In this document: positions 1 through 7,600 of the stretch, piece by piece | Layout: every line of letters begins with the position of its first letter | Position numbering within the stretch: the stretch's first letter is position 1 | Assembly: GCA_016931085.1 (NCBI GenBank) | Contig: JAFGFO010000397.1 | Location: 1-17,689, forward strand | Source of the DNA: Thermoflexales bacterium | GTDB taxonomy: Bacteria; Chloroflexota; Anaerolineae; Fen-1058 | Length of the DNA: 17,689 nucleotides | Reading direction: 5' to 3' | The notes under the pieces: model-generated | Database searches by the model: none | Seen by the model: only the letters and a program-made list of their open reading frames with translations | What the model was told of the DNA's origin: nothing | Program-made: the position numbers and the translations under genes

Positions 1-528
1 GCGCTGGCCGCCTTTGACAACGTCAGCCAGCAGTTGGAGCTGCAGCGCCTGCAGTTGGACGCCCAGATCCAGGTCGGCGTGGCGCGCGCGCAGGCGATGG
101 GCGCGGCGATCGCCAATATGCAGATCAAGATGTTCGGCACGCCCGAGGCCGCCGACAGCATCTTGCGCCTGATGTCGTTCGCCGAAGGCATGAACGACGT
201 GCTGGGCGCCGTGCCGCCGTCCGTCAAGACCCTGGGCGGGCAGTTGATCGGCAAGGTGATGGGCGGAAATGGCGAGTCAGGCGGCCCTCAACCGATGACC
301 GTCGAGCAGGTGGCCGAGCTGATGCCGCAGGTGATGAGACTCGCCGATCGCACGCTGGACGTGAGCAAGCTCAAGAAGCAAACCGTGGCCCAGGTGCTCG
401 ACCTGCTAGCGGCCCAGGCCGCCGAAGAGGATCAGCCGCTCGTCGCCCAGGCCAAGCAGGCATTGGAGCTGCTGCCCTTTGCGGCCGAGGCCAAGTTCGA
501 AGACGTCTACCTGCGCTACACGGCCTAG
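1..528 (+). CDS. C-terminal part of a probable SPFH/flotillin-like membrane protein (5' end off the window)
   Basis: The reading frame is open from base 1 and stops at 526-528, so only the last 175 residues are visible. The visible part is alpha-helical. It starts with a charged heptad-like stretch (QQLELQRLQLDAQIQVGVAR), continues with an Ala-rich segment (AQAMGAAIANMQIKMFGTPEAA), then a Gly-rich hinge (GKVMGGNGESGG) and a final helical domain ending VYLRYTA. The order 'Ala-rich coiled coil, then a short IK-(M/I)-(F/Y)-G motif' resembles the C-terminal part of bacterial flotillins, which scaffold membrane microdomains. The diagnostic SPFH domain lies off the window, so the name is tentative. 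The next gene is a PspA homologue, and flotillin/PspA neighbours are known elsewhere. Alternatives are another coiled-coil membrane-associated protein or an uncharacterised family. Confidence 0.45.
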   Translation, partial: ALAAFDNVSQQLELQRLQLDAQIQVGVARAQAMGAAIANMQIKMFGTPEAADSILRLMSFAEGMNDVLGAVPPSVKTLGGQLIGKVMGGNGESGGPQPMTVEQVAELMPQVMRLADRTLDVSKLKKQTVAQVLDLLAAQAAEEDQPLVAQAKQALELLPFAAEAKFEDVYLRYTA

Positions 529-537
529 CTCTGTAGA

Positions 538-576
538 CAAGACCTGACAGGTCTTCTTCAGACCTGTCAGGTCTTG
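538..576. repeat. Paired palindrome: two 17-nt reverse-complementary arms, 5-nt spacer
   Basis: Arms at 538-554 and 560-576 are perfect reverse complements separated by TCTTC. Each arm is itself an odd palindrome with core AGACCTG-A/T-CAGGTCT. It fills the gap between the flotillin-like gene and pspA and ends 7 nt before the pspA start, where a ribosome binding site would be expected. There is no T-run after it, so it does not look like an intrinsic terminator. It could fold in the mRNA as one long hairpin or two small ones. The architecture matches the elements at 1524-1556 and 15625-15660. Confidence 0.85.
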
Positions 577-583
577 ATTCAAA

Positions 584-1009
584 ATGACCAAGAGCCTGTT
601 CAAGCGCATCGCCGGCTGGCTGGCCATTGATCCCAACGACTTGTGGCTGGACGTGGCCGACCCAGAGGCAAAGGTCAGATCTCTTCTGGCTGAGATGGAC
701 AGCGGGTTGGTGCAAACCAAGGATGCCGTGGCGAAGGCGGTCGTCAAGGAGCACCAACTGGCACAACGCCTGGCAAGAATGGCAGCCGCCATCGCCGAGT
801 GGGACGCCAAGGCCGACGCGGCCTTGCAGGCTGGCGACGAGAAGGCCGCCCGCCGGGCGCTCGAACGCAAGCAGCCCTACCGCCGCGCGGCTCAAGACAT
901 CCAGGCCTCGCTCGACAAGCAGCGACAGACCGTGGCCGAGATGAAGGCTAGCCTGAGCTTACTGCAGGCCAAAGCCAACGAGATACGTCAGCGGCGCGAT
1001 TCGCCGTAG
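584..1009 (+). CDS. PspA/IM30-family protein, half length
   Basis: The 141-residue product resembles the N-terminal half of PspA/IM30/Vipp1 proteins, which form oligomers on stressed membranes and help maintain membrane integrity. Residues 1-20 could form the amphipathic membrane-binding helix. Residues 26-39 (DPEAKVRSLLAEMD) match the family's 'DPE..L...I.EM' start of the coiled coil, and residues 45-138 form the long helical hairpin with the usual AGDE turn (residues 83-86). The family is usually about 220-230 residues; this one stops at the end of the hairpin (RQRRDSP), so the C-terminal helices used in oligomerisation are absent. No Shine-Dalgarno sequence precedes the ATG because a palindromic repeat occupies that site, so coupling to the upstream gene is possible. 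The next gene starts 9 nt after the stop. The family call is good; the function of the short form is unknown. Confidence 0.7.
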   Translation: MTKSLFKRIAGWLAIDPNDLWLDVADPEAKVRSLLAEMDSGLVQTKDAVAKAVVKEHQLAQRLARMAAAIAEWDAKADAALQAGDEKAARRALERKQPYRRAAQDIQASLDKQRQTVAEMKASLSLLQAKANEIRQRRDSP

Positions 1010-1018
1010 GAGCGCGCT

Positions 1019-1492
1019 ATGATGCAAAATACAGGACAAGCAGAGATCTCAGCACCCGATATGCTGCATGCCTTTACCGGCATTTCCAGCGATCAGGTCG
1101 TGGACCTGGTGCGGACCGCTTTAAGCCAACGCGGTACAGTTGAAGCCGCCCTGGTCGAACGGCTCGTCCATTACCCGCTAGAATCGCTGACCGGCTTTCT
1201 GTTTAGCAGCTCGGCTGCCTTTTACCTGGCCGAGCGCGGCGCCAATCCCAGGGTCAAGACCTTTGTCGACGCGCTGTACTATATCGGCACCTGCCTGTCG
1301 GGCTACGCCGGCGTCTTGGCCCAGACGCAGACCGGGCGGGCGATCGCCACGCTCGTGATGGCCTTCGGCCCGGCCCTGACCGCTAATGTGCTCGATCCGC
1401 CAGGCAAGGCCGCCGCGGCGTCCGTGCAAGGCCAGGAGATGATGATCGAGCGGCTCGACGCCATCCTGGACGAGCTGCGCAAACAAGCTTGA
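1019..1492 (+). CDS. Two-TM ion-channel-like membrane protein with a degenerate pore motif
   Basis: The 157-residue protein has a hydrophobic segment near residues 55-71, a short pore-like loop and a second hydrophobic helix near 107-126, followed by a soluble C-terminal helix (MMIERLDAILDELRKQA). The pattern 'FYLAERG.NP.VKTF.DALYYI.TCLS' followed by 'A.TQTGRAIAT.VM.FGPALTA' resembles a two-helix K+-channel-like family. The expected filter, of the type T-x-x-x-V-G-Y-x-D, is replaced by TCLSGYAGVLA (residues 91-101), which lacks the V-G-Y-x-D core. A good ribosome binding site (AGGAG, 6-nt spacing) overlaps the preceding stop region, and the 9-nt gap to pspA indicates one operon. An adjacent second ATG at 1022 is an alternative start. 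The membrane topology is fairly clear; the ion-channel assignment is an inference from memory of the family. Confidence 0.55.
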   Translation: MMQNTGQAEISAPDMLHAFTGISSDQVVDLVRTALSQRGTVEAALVERLVHYPLESLTGFLFSSSAAFYLAERGANPRVKTFVDALYYIGTCLSGYAGVLAQTQTGRAIATLVMAFGPALTANVLDPPGKAAAASVQGQEMMIERLDAILDELRKQA

Positions 1493-1516
1493 CGCGCCTG
1501 GAACGTCTGTTATAAT
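1489..1516 (+). promoter_or_regulatory. Sigma-70-type promoter for prfA
   Basis: TTGACG (1489-1494) and a perfect TATAAT (1511-1516) are separated by 16 nt. The -35 box contains the TGA stop codon of the upstream channel-like gene. Transcription would start near 1523, immediately before the paired palindrome at 1524-1556. Confidence 0.75.
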
Positions 1517-1523
1517 AGGCTGG

Positions 1524-1556
1524 AGAAACGGGGTTTCTGTCAGAAACGCCGTTTCT
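1524..1556. repeat. Paired palindrome in the prfA leader (two 15-nt units, 3-nt spacer)
   Basis: AGAAACGGGGTTTCT (1524-1538) and AGAAACGCCGTTTCT (1542-1556) are each palindromic and are reverse complements of one another with one mismatch. They begin at the predicted transcript start, so the 5' end of the prfA mRNA would be capped by one or two hairpins, which could affect stability. Confidence 0.75.
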
Positions 1557-1572
1557 GAACGATGAGCAAAAT

Positions 1573-1596
1573 AAGCGGCCAGTCGTTAGGCCGCTT
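1573..1596 (+). promoter_or_regulatory. Leader hairpin upstream of the prfA start
   Basis: Perfect 8-bp arms AAGCGGCC (1573-1580) and GGCCGCTT (1589-1596) enclose an 8-nt loop and are followed by TGTTGTG, a weak T-rich tract. The prfA ribosome binding site starts 9 nt downstream. It could act as an attenuator or only as a 5' stabilising stem; the sequence does not decide. Confidence 0.4.
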
Positions 1597-1615
1597 TGTT
1601 GTGTGGAGTAAAAGC

Positions 1616-2692
1616 GTGATATTAGACAAGTTAGACGGTATCGAGGCGCGTTACGAAGAACTGGGCAGGCTGATGAGTGATCCCGATGCCCTGGCCGATT
1701 ACGGGCTGCTCAAGGAATACGGCCAGGAGCGGGCTGAGCTGGAGGCGGTGGTCGAGGCCTACCGGCGCCACAAGGCGCTCAGCCGCGAATTGGAGGGTGC
1801 GCGCAGCCTGGCGGACTCGGACGAGCCCGACATGGCCGCCATGGCGGCCGACGAGGTGGCGCGCCTGGAGCAGGCGCAGAGCGCCCAATGGGAAGAACTC
1901 AGGCGCTTGCTGTTGCCGCGCGACCCCAACGACGACAAAAACGTGATCGTCGAAATCCGGGCCGGCACCGGCGGCGAGGAGGCGGCGCTGTTTGGAGCCG
2001 AGCTGCTCCGCATGTACAGCCGCTACGCCGAGATGCGCCATTGGAAGGTCGAGCTGCTGTCGGCCAACGAGACCGGCATCGGCGGCTATAAAGAAGTCAT
2101 CGTGATGATCAAGGGGCAGGGCGCCTACAGCCGCCTCAAGTACGAAAGCGGCGTCCACCGCGTGCAGCGCGTGCCGGTGACCGAGTCGTCGGGCCGCATC
2201 CATACCAGCACGGCCACCGTGGCTGTGCTGCCCGAGGTGGACGAGGTCGAGATCGCTATCCCCGAAAAGGATATCGAGATGGAGGTCTACAAGAGCGCTG
2301 GCGCCGGCGGGCAGAACGTGCAAAAGAACTCGACCGCCGTGCGCCTCCGGCATTTGCCCACAGGCATGGTGGTGCAGTGCCAGGACGAACGCAGCCAACT
2401 CCAAAACCGCCTGCGCGCCATGGCGGTCCTGCGCGCCCGCTTGTACGATATCGAACAGAACAAGCGCGACCAGGAGACCATCGACGAGCGCCGCAGCCAG
2501 ATTGGCCAGGCCTTCCGCAGTGAAAAGATTCGCACCTATAACTTTCCACAAAGCCGCATCACCGACCACCGCATCGATCAGTCCTACTATGCCTTCAAGA
2601 TGCAGTCCATCCTCAACGGCGATTTGGACGAGGTGATTGACGAGCTGGCCACACAAGACCAGGCCGAGCGATTGCAGGCAGTGGGGATCTAG
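1616..2692 (+). CDS. prfA: Peptide chain release factor 1 (RF1)
   Basis: RF1 recognises UAA and UAG in the ribosomal A site and triggers peptide release. The codon-reading motif is P-V-T at residues 187-189 within RVPVTESSGRIHTS, the RF1-type P-x-T rather than the RF2 SPF. The catalytic GGQ is at residues 231-233, in SAGAGGQNVQKNSTAVRL. I chose the GTG at 1616 because GGAG lies 7 nt upstream, the product then begins MILDKLDGIEARYEEL like other RF1 proteins, and the length (358 residues) is typical. An in-frame ATG at 1562 would add 18 atypical residues encoded by the leader hairpin. The gene has its own promoter at 1489-1516. It is followed directly by prmC, whose product methylates the GGQ glutamine, the usual pairing. 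Confidence 0.96.
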   Translation: MILDKLDGIEARYEELGRLMSDPDALADYGLLKEYGQERAELEAVVEAYRRHKALSRELEGARSLADSDEPDMAAMAADEVARLEQAQSAQWEELRRLLLPRDPNDDKNVIVEIRAGTGGEEAALFGAELLRMYSRYAEMRHWKVELLSANETGIGGYKEVIVMIKGQGAYSRLKYESGVHRVQRVPVTESSGRIHTSTATVAVLPEVDEVEIAIPEKDIEMEVYKSAGAGGQNVQKNSTAVRLRHLPTGMVVQCQDERSQLQNRLRAMAVLRARLYDIEQNKRDQETIDERRSQIGQAFRSEKIRTYNFPQSRITDHRIDQSYYAFKMQSILNGDLDEVIDELATQDQAERLQAVGI

Positions 2693-2735
2693 GGTTTCAG
2701 ATTTGCAGGTTTCAGATTGCAGGTTTCAGGTTGCA
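2693..2735. repeat. 7-nt tandem repeats at the prfA-prmC junction (GGTTTCA/GATTGCA type)
   Basis: The tract reads as successive units GGTTTCA, GATTTGCA, GGTTTCA, GATTGCA, GGTTTCA, GGTTGCA. It begins right after the prfA stop and fills the region where the prmC start should be. The units are the reverse-strand form of the ACCTGAA units at 3131-3165 and 3664-3691. Confidence 0.85.
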
Positions 2736-3671
2736 GGTGCTGATGTTCAGGCCGAAGCTGAACTGCGCTTACATCGCATATTGCAAGAAGCGGCGCGGCG
2801 CCTGGAAGAGGCCGGTGTGGACAGCCCGCGCCTGGCGGCCGAGTTGCTGCTGGCGCACGCTTTGGGCGTCTCGCGCACGCAGCTCCTGGCCAGCGCTGCT
2901 CTCCCCTCATCCCCTTACCCTCTCACCCAGTCACCTTGTCACCTTGTCACCTTGTCACCCCCCCACCTCGTCACTTTTCAGTCTCTCGTCGATCGCTGTG
3001 TAGATGGTGAACCTCTTGCCTACATAATTGGGCATAAGGAGTTTTACGATCTAGACCTGGCCTGCGACGTGCGTGCGCTCATCCCCCGCCCCGAAACGGA
3101 GCTTTTGGTCCAAACGATCCTCGACGCTACACTTGAAACTCGAAACCTGAAACTTTTAACCCTCATCGCCGACGTCGGCACCGGGGGGGGCTGCATCGCC
3201 ATCACGTTGGCGGCGCATTGGCCGGCGGCGGTGGTGTATGCGGTCGATGTGTCGCCAGCCGCGCTGGCCCTGGCGCAGCAGAATGCCCAACGCTGCCAAG
3301 TGGCCGGGCGGATCACGTTCTTGCGGGGTGACTTGCTCGAGCCGCTGCCCGAAGCGGTGGACGTGATCGCGGCCAACCTGCCCTACGTCACCACGTCCGA
3401 ATGGGAGGGCTTGCCGGCCCACATTCGCCTGCACGAGCCGCGCATGGCACTGGACGGCGGCGGCGACGGGCTGGAACTCGTGCGCCGCTTGTTGGCGCAA
3501 GCCCCTCAGCGCCTGCTGCCCGGTGGGCTGGTGGTGCTGGAGATTGGCGCCGCGCAGGGGCAGGCCGTGTTAGAATTGGCCCGCGCGGCGTTCCCGGCCG
3601 CGCGCGTGGAACTGAAGCAAGATTACGGCCGCCTGGACCGGCTGGTCGTCATCGACACCCTAAACCTTTAA
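2703..3671 (+). CDS. prmC: Release factor glutamine methyltransferase, with repeat-encoded insertions
   Basis: PrmC uses S-adenosylmethionine to methylate the GGQ glutamine of RF1 and RF2. With the TTG start used here (322 residues), the N-terminal helical domain contains GVDSPRLAAELLLAHALG, followed by GEPLAYIIGHKEFY, the family's PRPETE motif (residues 128-133), the SAM-binding ADVGTGGGCIAI (157-168) and the substrate-binding loop NLPYV (225-229; NPPY is canonical). The start is uncertain: the frame is open back to a TTG at 2637 inside prfA, and a 7-nt repeat tract covers the region. TTG 2703 has TAGGG 8 nt upstream. Two stretches have no counterpart in typical PrmC: roughly residues 68-93 (encoded by 2910-2979) and residues near 143-154 (encoded by 3131-3165). 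Both coincide with simple repeats and probably form surface loops. Enzyme identity is secure; the N-terminus is not. Confidence 0.9.
   Translation: MQVSDCRFQVAGADVQAEAELRLHRILQEAARRLEEAGVDSPRLAAELLLAHALGVSRTQLLASAALPSSPYPLTQSPCHLVTLSPPHLVTFQSLVDRCVDGEPLAYIIGHKEFYDLDLACDVRALIPRPETELLVQTILDATLETRNLKLLTLIADVGTGGGCIAITLAAHWPAAVVYAVDVSPAALALAQQNAQRCQVAGRITFLRGDLLEPLPEAVDVIAANLPYVTTSEWEGLPAHIRLHEPRMALDGGGDGLELVRRLLAQAPQRLLPGGLVVLEIGAAQGQAVLELARAAFPAARVELKQDYGRLDRLVVIDTLNL
2910..2979. repeat. Pyrimidine-rich simple repeat inside prmC (TCACCTTG x3)
   Basis: Three perfect 8-nt units TCACCTTG at 2931-2954 are flanked by related C/T-rich sequence and a C7 run. The tract is in frame within prmC and encodes a Ser/Pro/Leu/Val-rich stretch between the N-terminal helical domain and the GEPLAYI motif, where typical PrmC proteins have a shorter helix. 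Confidence 0.85.
3131..3165. repeat. 7-nt tandem repeat inside prmC (ACTTGAA/ACCTGAA type)
   Basis: Five consecutive units: ACTTGAA, ACTCGAA, ACCTGAA, ACTTTTA, ACCCTCA. They are translated within PrmC as TLETRNLKLLTL, just before the SAM-binding glycine loop. The same unit series occurs at 3664-3691. Confidence 0.88.
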
Positions 3672-3691
3672 CTTGAAACCTGAAACCCTCA
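3664..3691. repeat. 7-nt tandem repeat spanning the prmC stop and the HAD gene start
   Basis: Units ACCTTTA, ACTTGAA, ACCTGAA, ACCCTCA run to the A of the next start codon. The prmC TAA lies within the tract and the ATG of the HAD gene begins at its last base, so the tract replaces any normal ribosome binding site. The last two units match the tract inside prmC at 3145-3151 and 3159-3165. Confidence 0.85.
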
Positions 3692-4515
3692 TGTCTTATC
3701 GCTTGATTGCTCTAGATTTGGATGGGACCTTGATGGGCAGCGAGCAGACCTTTTCGCCGCGCGTGCGGCAGGCGCTGAGCGCCGCCCAGACCAGCGGCGC
3801 TCAGGTGACGCTGGCGACCGGCCGCAGTTATCTTTCGGCCCATCCCTTTGCCGCCGAGTTGGGCATCAACGTGCCGTTGGTGTGTTACCAGGGCGGGCTG
3901 ATCGTCGAGCCGGGCGGGCGCGTGCTGCACCAGCTCGTTTTGCGGCGGGAGCTTGCCGCCCAGGTATTGGCACTGGCGGCCGAACGCGACTGGCACGCCA
4001 CCTTGTACCAGGATGGGCAAATTTACGTGACCGAAATGCGCCACTCCCCCGCTTTCTACTACTCGATGCTCAACCCCGGTGTGCAGCACGTGGCTGATTG
4101 GCAACCCCTGCTCGAGCGTGACCCCGACAAGGTGCTGCTGGTGGCCGAGGATCCGGCGCAGACCGAGCTGATTTACGCCGAGATGAAGGAGCGCTTCTCC
4201 GCTTCGATGCAGATCGTCCGCTCGCACGCGCTGTTCGTCGAAGCCAACCCACCCGGTGTGAACAAGGGGGCGGGACTGGCCTGGCTGGCCGATTACCTGG
4301 GCGTGGGGCAGACGCAGGTGATGGCGGTCGGCGACCAGGACAACGACGCGCCGATGCTGGCCTGGGCCGGCCTGGGTGTGGCGGTAGGGAATGCCAGCCC
4401 GGCCTGCCTGGCCGCGGCTGATTGGATCGCCCCGCCGCTGGAGGAGGACGGCGCGGCGGTCGCCATCGAGCGCTTTGTGTTGGGGATCAGTTCCCAGGGC
4501 GTTGCCCTGGGCTAA
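3691..4515 (+). CDS. Cof-type HAD-IIB family phosphatase
   Basis: The 274-residue protein has all four haloacid dehalogenase motifs: DLDGT with nucleophile Asp9 and Asp11, the Thr43-containing LATGRS, Lys192 in GVNKGAGL, and the Mg2+-binding GDQDND (214-219). The long cap domain between motifs II and III is the C2B type, as in the Cof/YbiV/YidA group, which hydrolyses sugar phosphates and similar metabolites; the substrate cannot be told from sequence. ATG 3691 gives the standard N-terminus MSYRLIALDLDGT. The earlier TTG at 3673 would add only repeat-encoded residues. No Shine-Dalgarno is visible because a 7-nt repeat tract precedes the start. The gap to prmC is 19 nt, so reinitiation after prmC is plausible. 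Confidence 0.93.
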   Translation: MSYRLIALDLDGTLMGSEQTFSPRVRQALSAAQTSGAQVTLATGRSYLSAHPFAAELGINVPLVCYQGGLIVEPGGRVLHQLVLRRELAAQVLALAAERDWHATLYQDGQIYVTEMRHSPAFYYSMLNPGVQHVADWQPLLERDPDKVLLVAEDPAQTELIYAEMKERFSASMQIVRSHALFVEANPPGVNKGAGLAWLADYLGVGQTQVMAVGDQDNDAPMLAWAGLGVAVGNASPACLAAADWIAPPLEEDGAAVAIERFVLGISSQGVALG

Positions 4516-4604
4516 TGTTAGGCCGCCCTTTCGGGGCTGGGTGGGCTAAGGTGCCGTGCTGCACGTGTTATGTAAGCTTGGGATTTATGGCCACGCCTCG
4601 AAGA

Positions 4605-4636
4605 ACTCTCCCGGCCCCAGGTGGGACCGGGAGAGT
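4605..4636. terminator. Hairpin terminator between convergent genes
   Basis: Perfect 10-bp arms ACTCTCCCGG (4605-4614) and CCGGGAGAGT (4627-4636) can extend inward by three G-C pairs across one mismatch. On the plus strand it is followed by CTTTGTCT, a modest T-rich tract. It lies between the HAD gene and the giant minus-strand gene. The rest of 4516-4670 shows nothing I recognise. Confidence 0.7.
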
Positions 4637-4670
4637 CTTTGTCTGCACGTAGCGCTCGTTCGGTCGAGTG

Positions 4671-7600
4671 TTACTGGTTCTTGAGCACTGTCGGCATATA
4701 GATCTGGTACGAGACGTTCACGTCGAACGCGTTGCTGACGCCGAACTTGGCTGCCAGCGACGCCGTGATGACCACGTTCGTGCCTGCCGCGCCGATCGAA
4801 ACGGGGAACGAGCGCTGCGACTGGTTGCTAAAGGCGATGGTCGTGGGCGCGATCGTCCCAGTGCTGTCTTCCAGGATCACGCTGTCTGTGACAGTGAAGG
4901 GAGTCGAGTTGTCCGCGCTGCTGTAGGCTGTGAGTGTGACCTGGAACGGCACGCCTTGCGCCTGCGGTGATGCGATGGTGGCAAAGCCAAAGTGGTTGAG
5001 GGCTGCGGCGGCAGTGACGTCGAAGGCATTGCTTTGCCCGGTCTTGCCCAGGTAATCCACGCTGATCACCACATTATTCCGGGTGGCCCGGATGGTCACC
5101 GGCACGACAAGCGAGGATTGGTTGTTGAACGTGGCCTGGGTGGGTGTGATGGTGCCAGTCGTGTCGTTCAGCGTGACAACCCCGCTGAACGGATAGGGAT
5201 TGTCGTCGCTGCCCACGGCATGGATGGTGATGTTGAAGGCCTGGTTCAGCGTCTGCGGGCTGGAGACGGTGTCGATCGTAAAGTGATGCAGCACTGGCCC
5301 AGTGGTGACGTTGAAGGGGTTGCTGTTGGCCGTCTTGCTGCTGTACGAAGCGTTGATGACGACGTTGGTTTGCGAGACGCCGATGGTCACGTTGAAGGTC
5401 TTGGACGATTGGTTGGCGAACGAGGTCGAAGTAGGTGAGATGGTGGTGGTCGAGTCGGCCAGCAGAACTTCGCCCGTGATCGGGAAGGGGCTGCCCTCGT
5501 TGTCGATGGCGCCCACCGTGATGGCAAAGGGCACGTCTACCGATTGGCTGCCGATCGGGTTGATCGTCAGGTGATCGTAGACAGGCATCGGGCGGACGTT
5601 GAAGGCGTTGGACAGGCCGGTGATGGCGCCGCCGGCCATGCTGGCGCGCAAGACGATGCCGGTCTCCGAGATCGGGATCGTGACCGAAAAGACGCGCCGG
5701 TACTGGTTGGAGAACAGCACCGTGCCGCCGGTGGACACTGCGCCGCCGTCGATGCCGAGCAGCCCACCATCCACTCTTTCGATGCTGACGGTGCCGGTGA
5801 AAGGCGCCGCCGGCACGCCATTGCTCAGCGTCGCCGTCAGCGTGACAGGGAAGGCCCGGTTGATGCGCTGCGGCGAGGCGATGGTGGCAAAGCGGAATTC
5901 GTCAAAGTCGACCGGCATGCTGTCGACGTTGACTTGCAGCACATTGCCACAGCCCGGCGCCAGGGCGATGTTCCACGAGCCCTGGTTGCCCACCCAGATC
6001 TCGTAGGTGCCCAAGCTGGGCACGTAGTGGGTCTCGTCGCCGGGCGTGACCGTCATGGTCGTCATTTGTGTCACGCGGAAGCCGATGCCCAGGTTGCGCC
6101 CGAACTTGTCGTCGGCGTCCACCGCTTTGCTCGTCTTGCGCGCGCGCCAGATCTGCGTGCCGCCGCCGCTGTTGCGGGTGGTGGCGTACAGATAGTCGCC
6201 GTGTGGCATCATGCGGTAGGCCGAGTAGTTTTCAGGCTCGCCAAAGCCGTCGGCGTTGACCTGGTCCCAGTAGCGCAGGTTGGGGACGAGCGGGTCAGAG
6301 CCGTCCGCGCTGCCGTCGGTGCGGAAGATCTCGGCCCCGCTGACCGCGTTGGCCGTGCCCACGTACAGGAAGCCGTCGAACACGGCCGCGTGAGGTGCCG
6401 CCGCGTTATCGGCATCCTGGCTGCCCGAACTGCGCGCAAAACCGGGCCGATTCACCTGCGTCCAGTTGGTGCGCCCGTCGGCGCTGCGGTAGAGCTTGGT
6501 GCCATCCACGGCGTTCTCGGTCAGGGCGTACAGGTGCGATCCGCCCGCGCTTTCGAAGGCCACCAGGGACAGGATCTCGACGTTGTCCGGGTCCGAAAAG
6601 CCATCTTCAGTCGCCGGGCTCCAGTTCGTCCCGTCGGCCGAGTACCAGATTTCCCCGCCGGCCGGGCTGCCGGCCGTGTTGCGGGTGCTAAAGAACAGGT
6701 AGCCGCCGTAGGACGTGATGTAGGCAATGCGCGTGTTGGGCGTGGTAAAGCCGGGGATGGGGACGTTGGTGAACGAATCGGCCTCCTCGCGATCGTAGCG
6801 GTACAGCTTGGCGCCGGTGCCGTCGTTGTTCTCGGTGCCGATGTACAGCGTGCCGTTCCAGTCGTACAGGGCTGTGATAGCCTCGTTGTGAACGTCGCCG
6901 ACGATGTATGCGCCCACCGCCCCCACGCGGGTCCACTCGTTGCCATTATCCGACAAGCGGTAGATGCGCCCGCCGCTCGTGGCGTCGACGCGCGTGCCGA
7001 TGTACAGCTTGCCCTTGTGAACTTCGATCGAGTCCACCCGCCGGTTGACAAACGCTTCACCTGTGCGGATGTTGCTGGCGCCCACATCCACCCAATGGGT
7101 GCCCGAGATCGTCTTGTACATCCTGGCCTCGTTCGGGAAAAACCCACCGCCCGGCGTGCCGATGTACAGCTCGCCATCGTATTCCTCGATGGCGTGAATC
7201 TCTCGAATGCCCCACCACCAGCCGTCATCGACGACCTGCTGCCACTCTTCCAGCGGCGGGACCAGCGGCGTGCGCCAGACCTGGGCGGCGGCGGTGCGGG
7301 CCGTGCCGGCGAACAAGAAGCGCCCGTCGTTGCCGTTGAAGGACAGCAGCGCCTCGATCGAGGTATTGGTGGGAGCCGCCACGGCAAATCCGCGCACGAT
7401 GTCCGGCGACCACAGCCGGCCGTTGGCCGAGCGGTGCACCTCACCGCCGTTCCCGGTCGTGTTGCGCAGCCCGGCGTAGAGATAGCCGTCCGTCGAGTGC
7501 AGCGTGCGGACAGAATCGTTTTGCCAGGTGGTCAACCCTCCGCCCCACAGTTGCTCAAAGTTTACCCCATCGGACGAGGCGTACAGTTCCGCGCCGTTGG

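Noticed and set aside
1562..1615. N-terminal extension of RF1 from ATG 1562
   Set aside because: The 18 residues come from the leader hairpin and do not resemble RF1. GTG 1616 has a good ribosome site and gives the family-typical start.
1631..2656. 341-codon minus-strand ORF opposite prfA
   Set aside because: Antisense shadow. RF1 motifs on the plus strand (PVT, GGQ) are decisive.
2637..2702. Use of TTG 2637 as the prmC start
   Set aside because: It overlaps prfA by 56 nt, its purine-rich site is directly adjacent with no spacing, and the added residues have no family match. TTG 2703 is preferred, but neither is certain.
2931..2954. Repeats as a possible CRISPR array
   Set aside because: Units are 7-8 nt with no spacers; nothing in the window has repeat-spacer structure.
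3183..3190. Run of eight G in prmC suggesting a sequencing frameshift
   Set aside because: The frame continues correctly through ADVGTGGGCIAI to the end of PrmC, so the run is real and in frame; at most a Ser-to-Gly change in the SAM loop.
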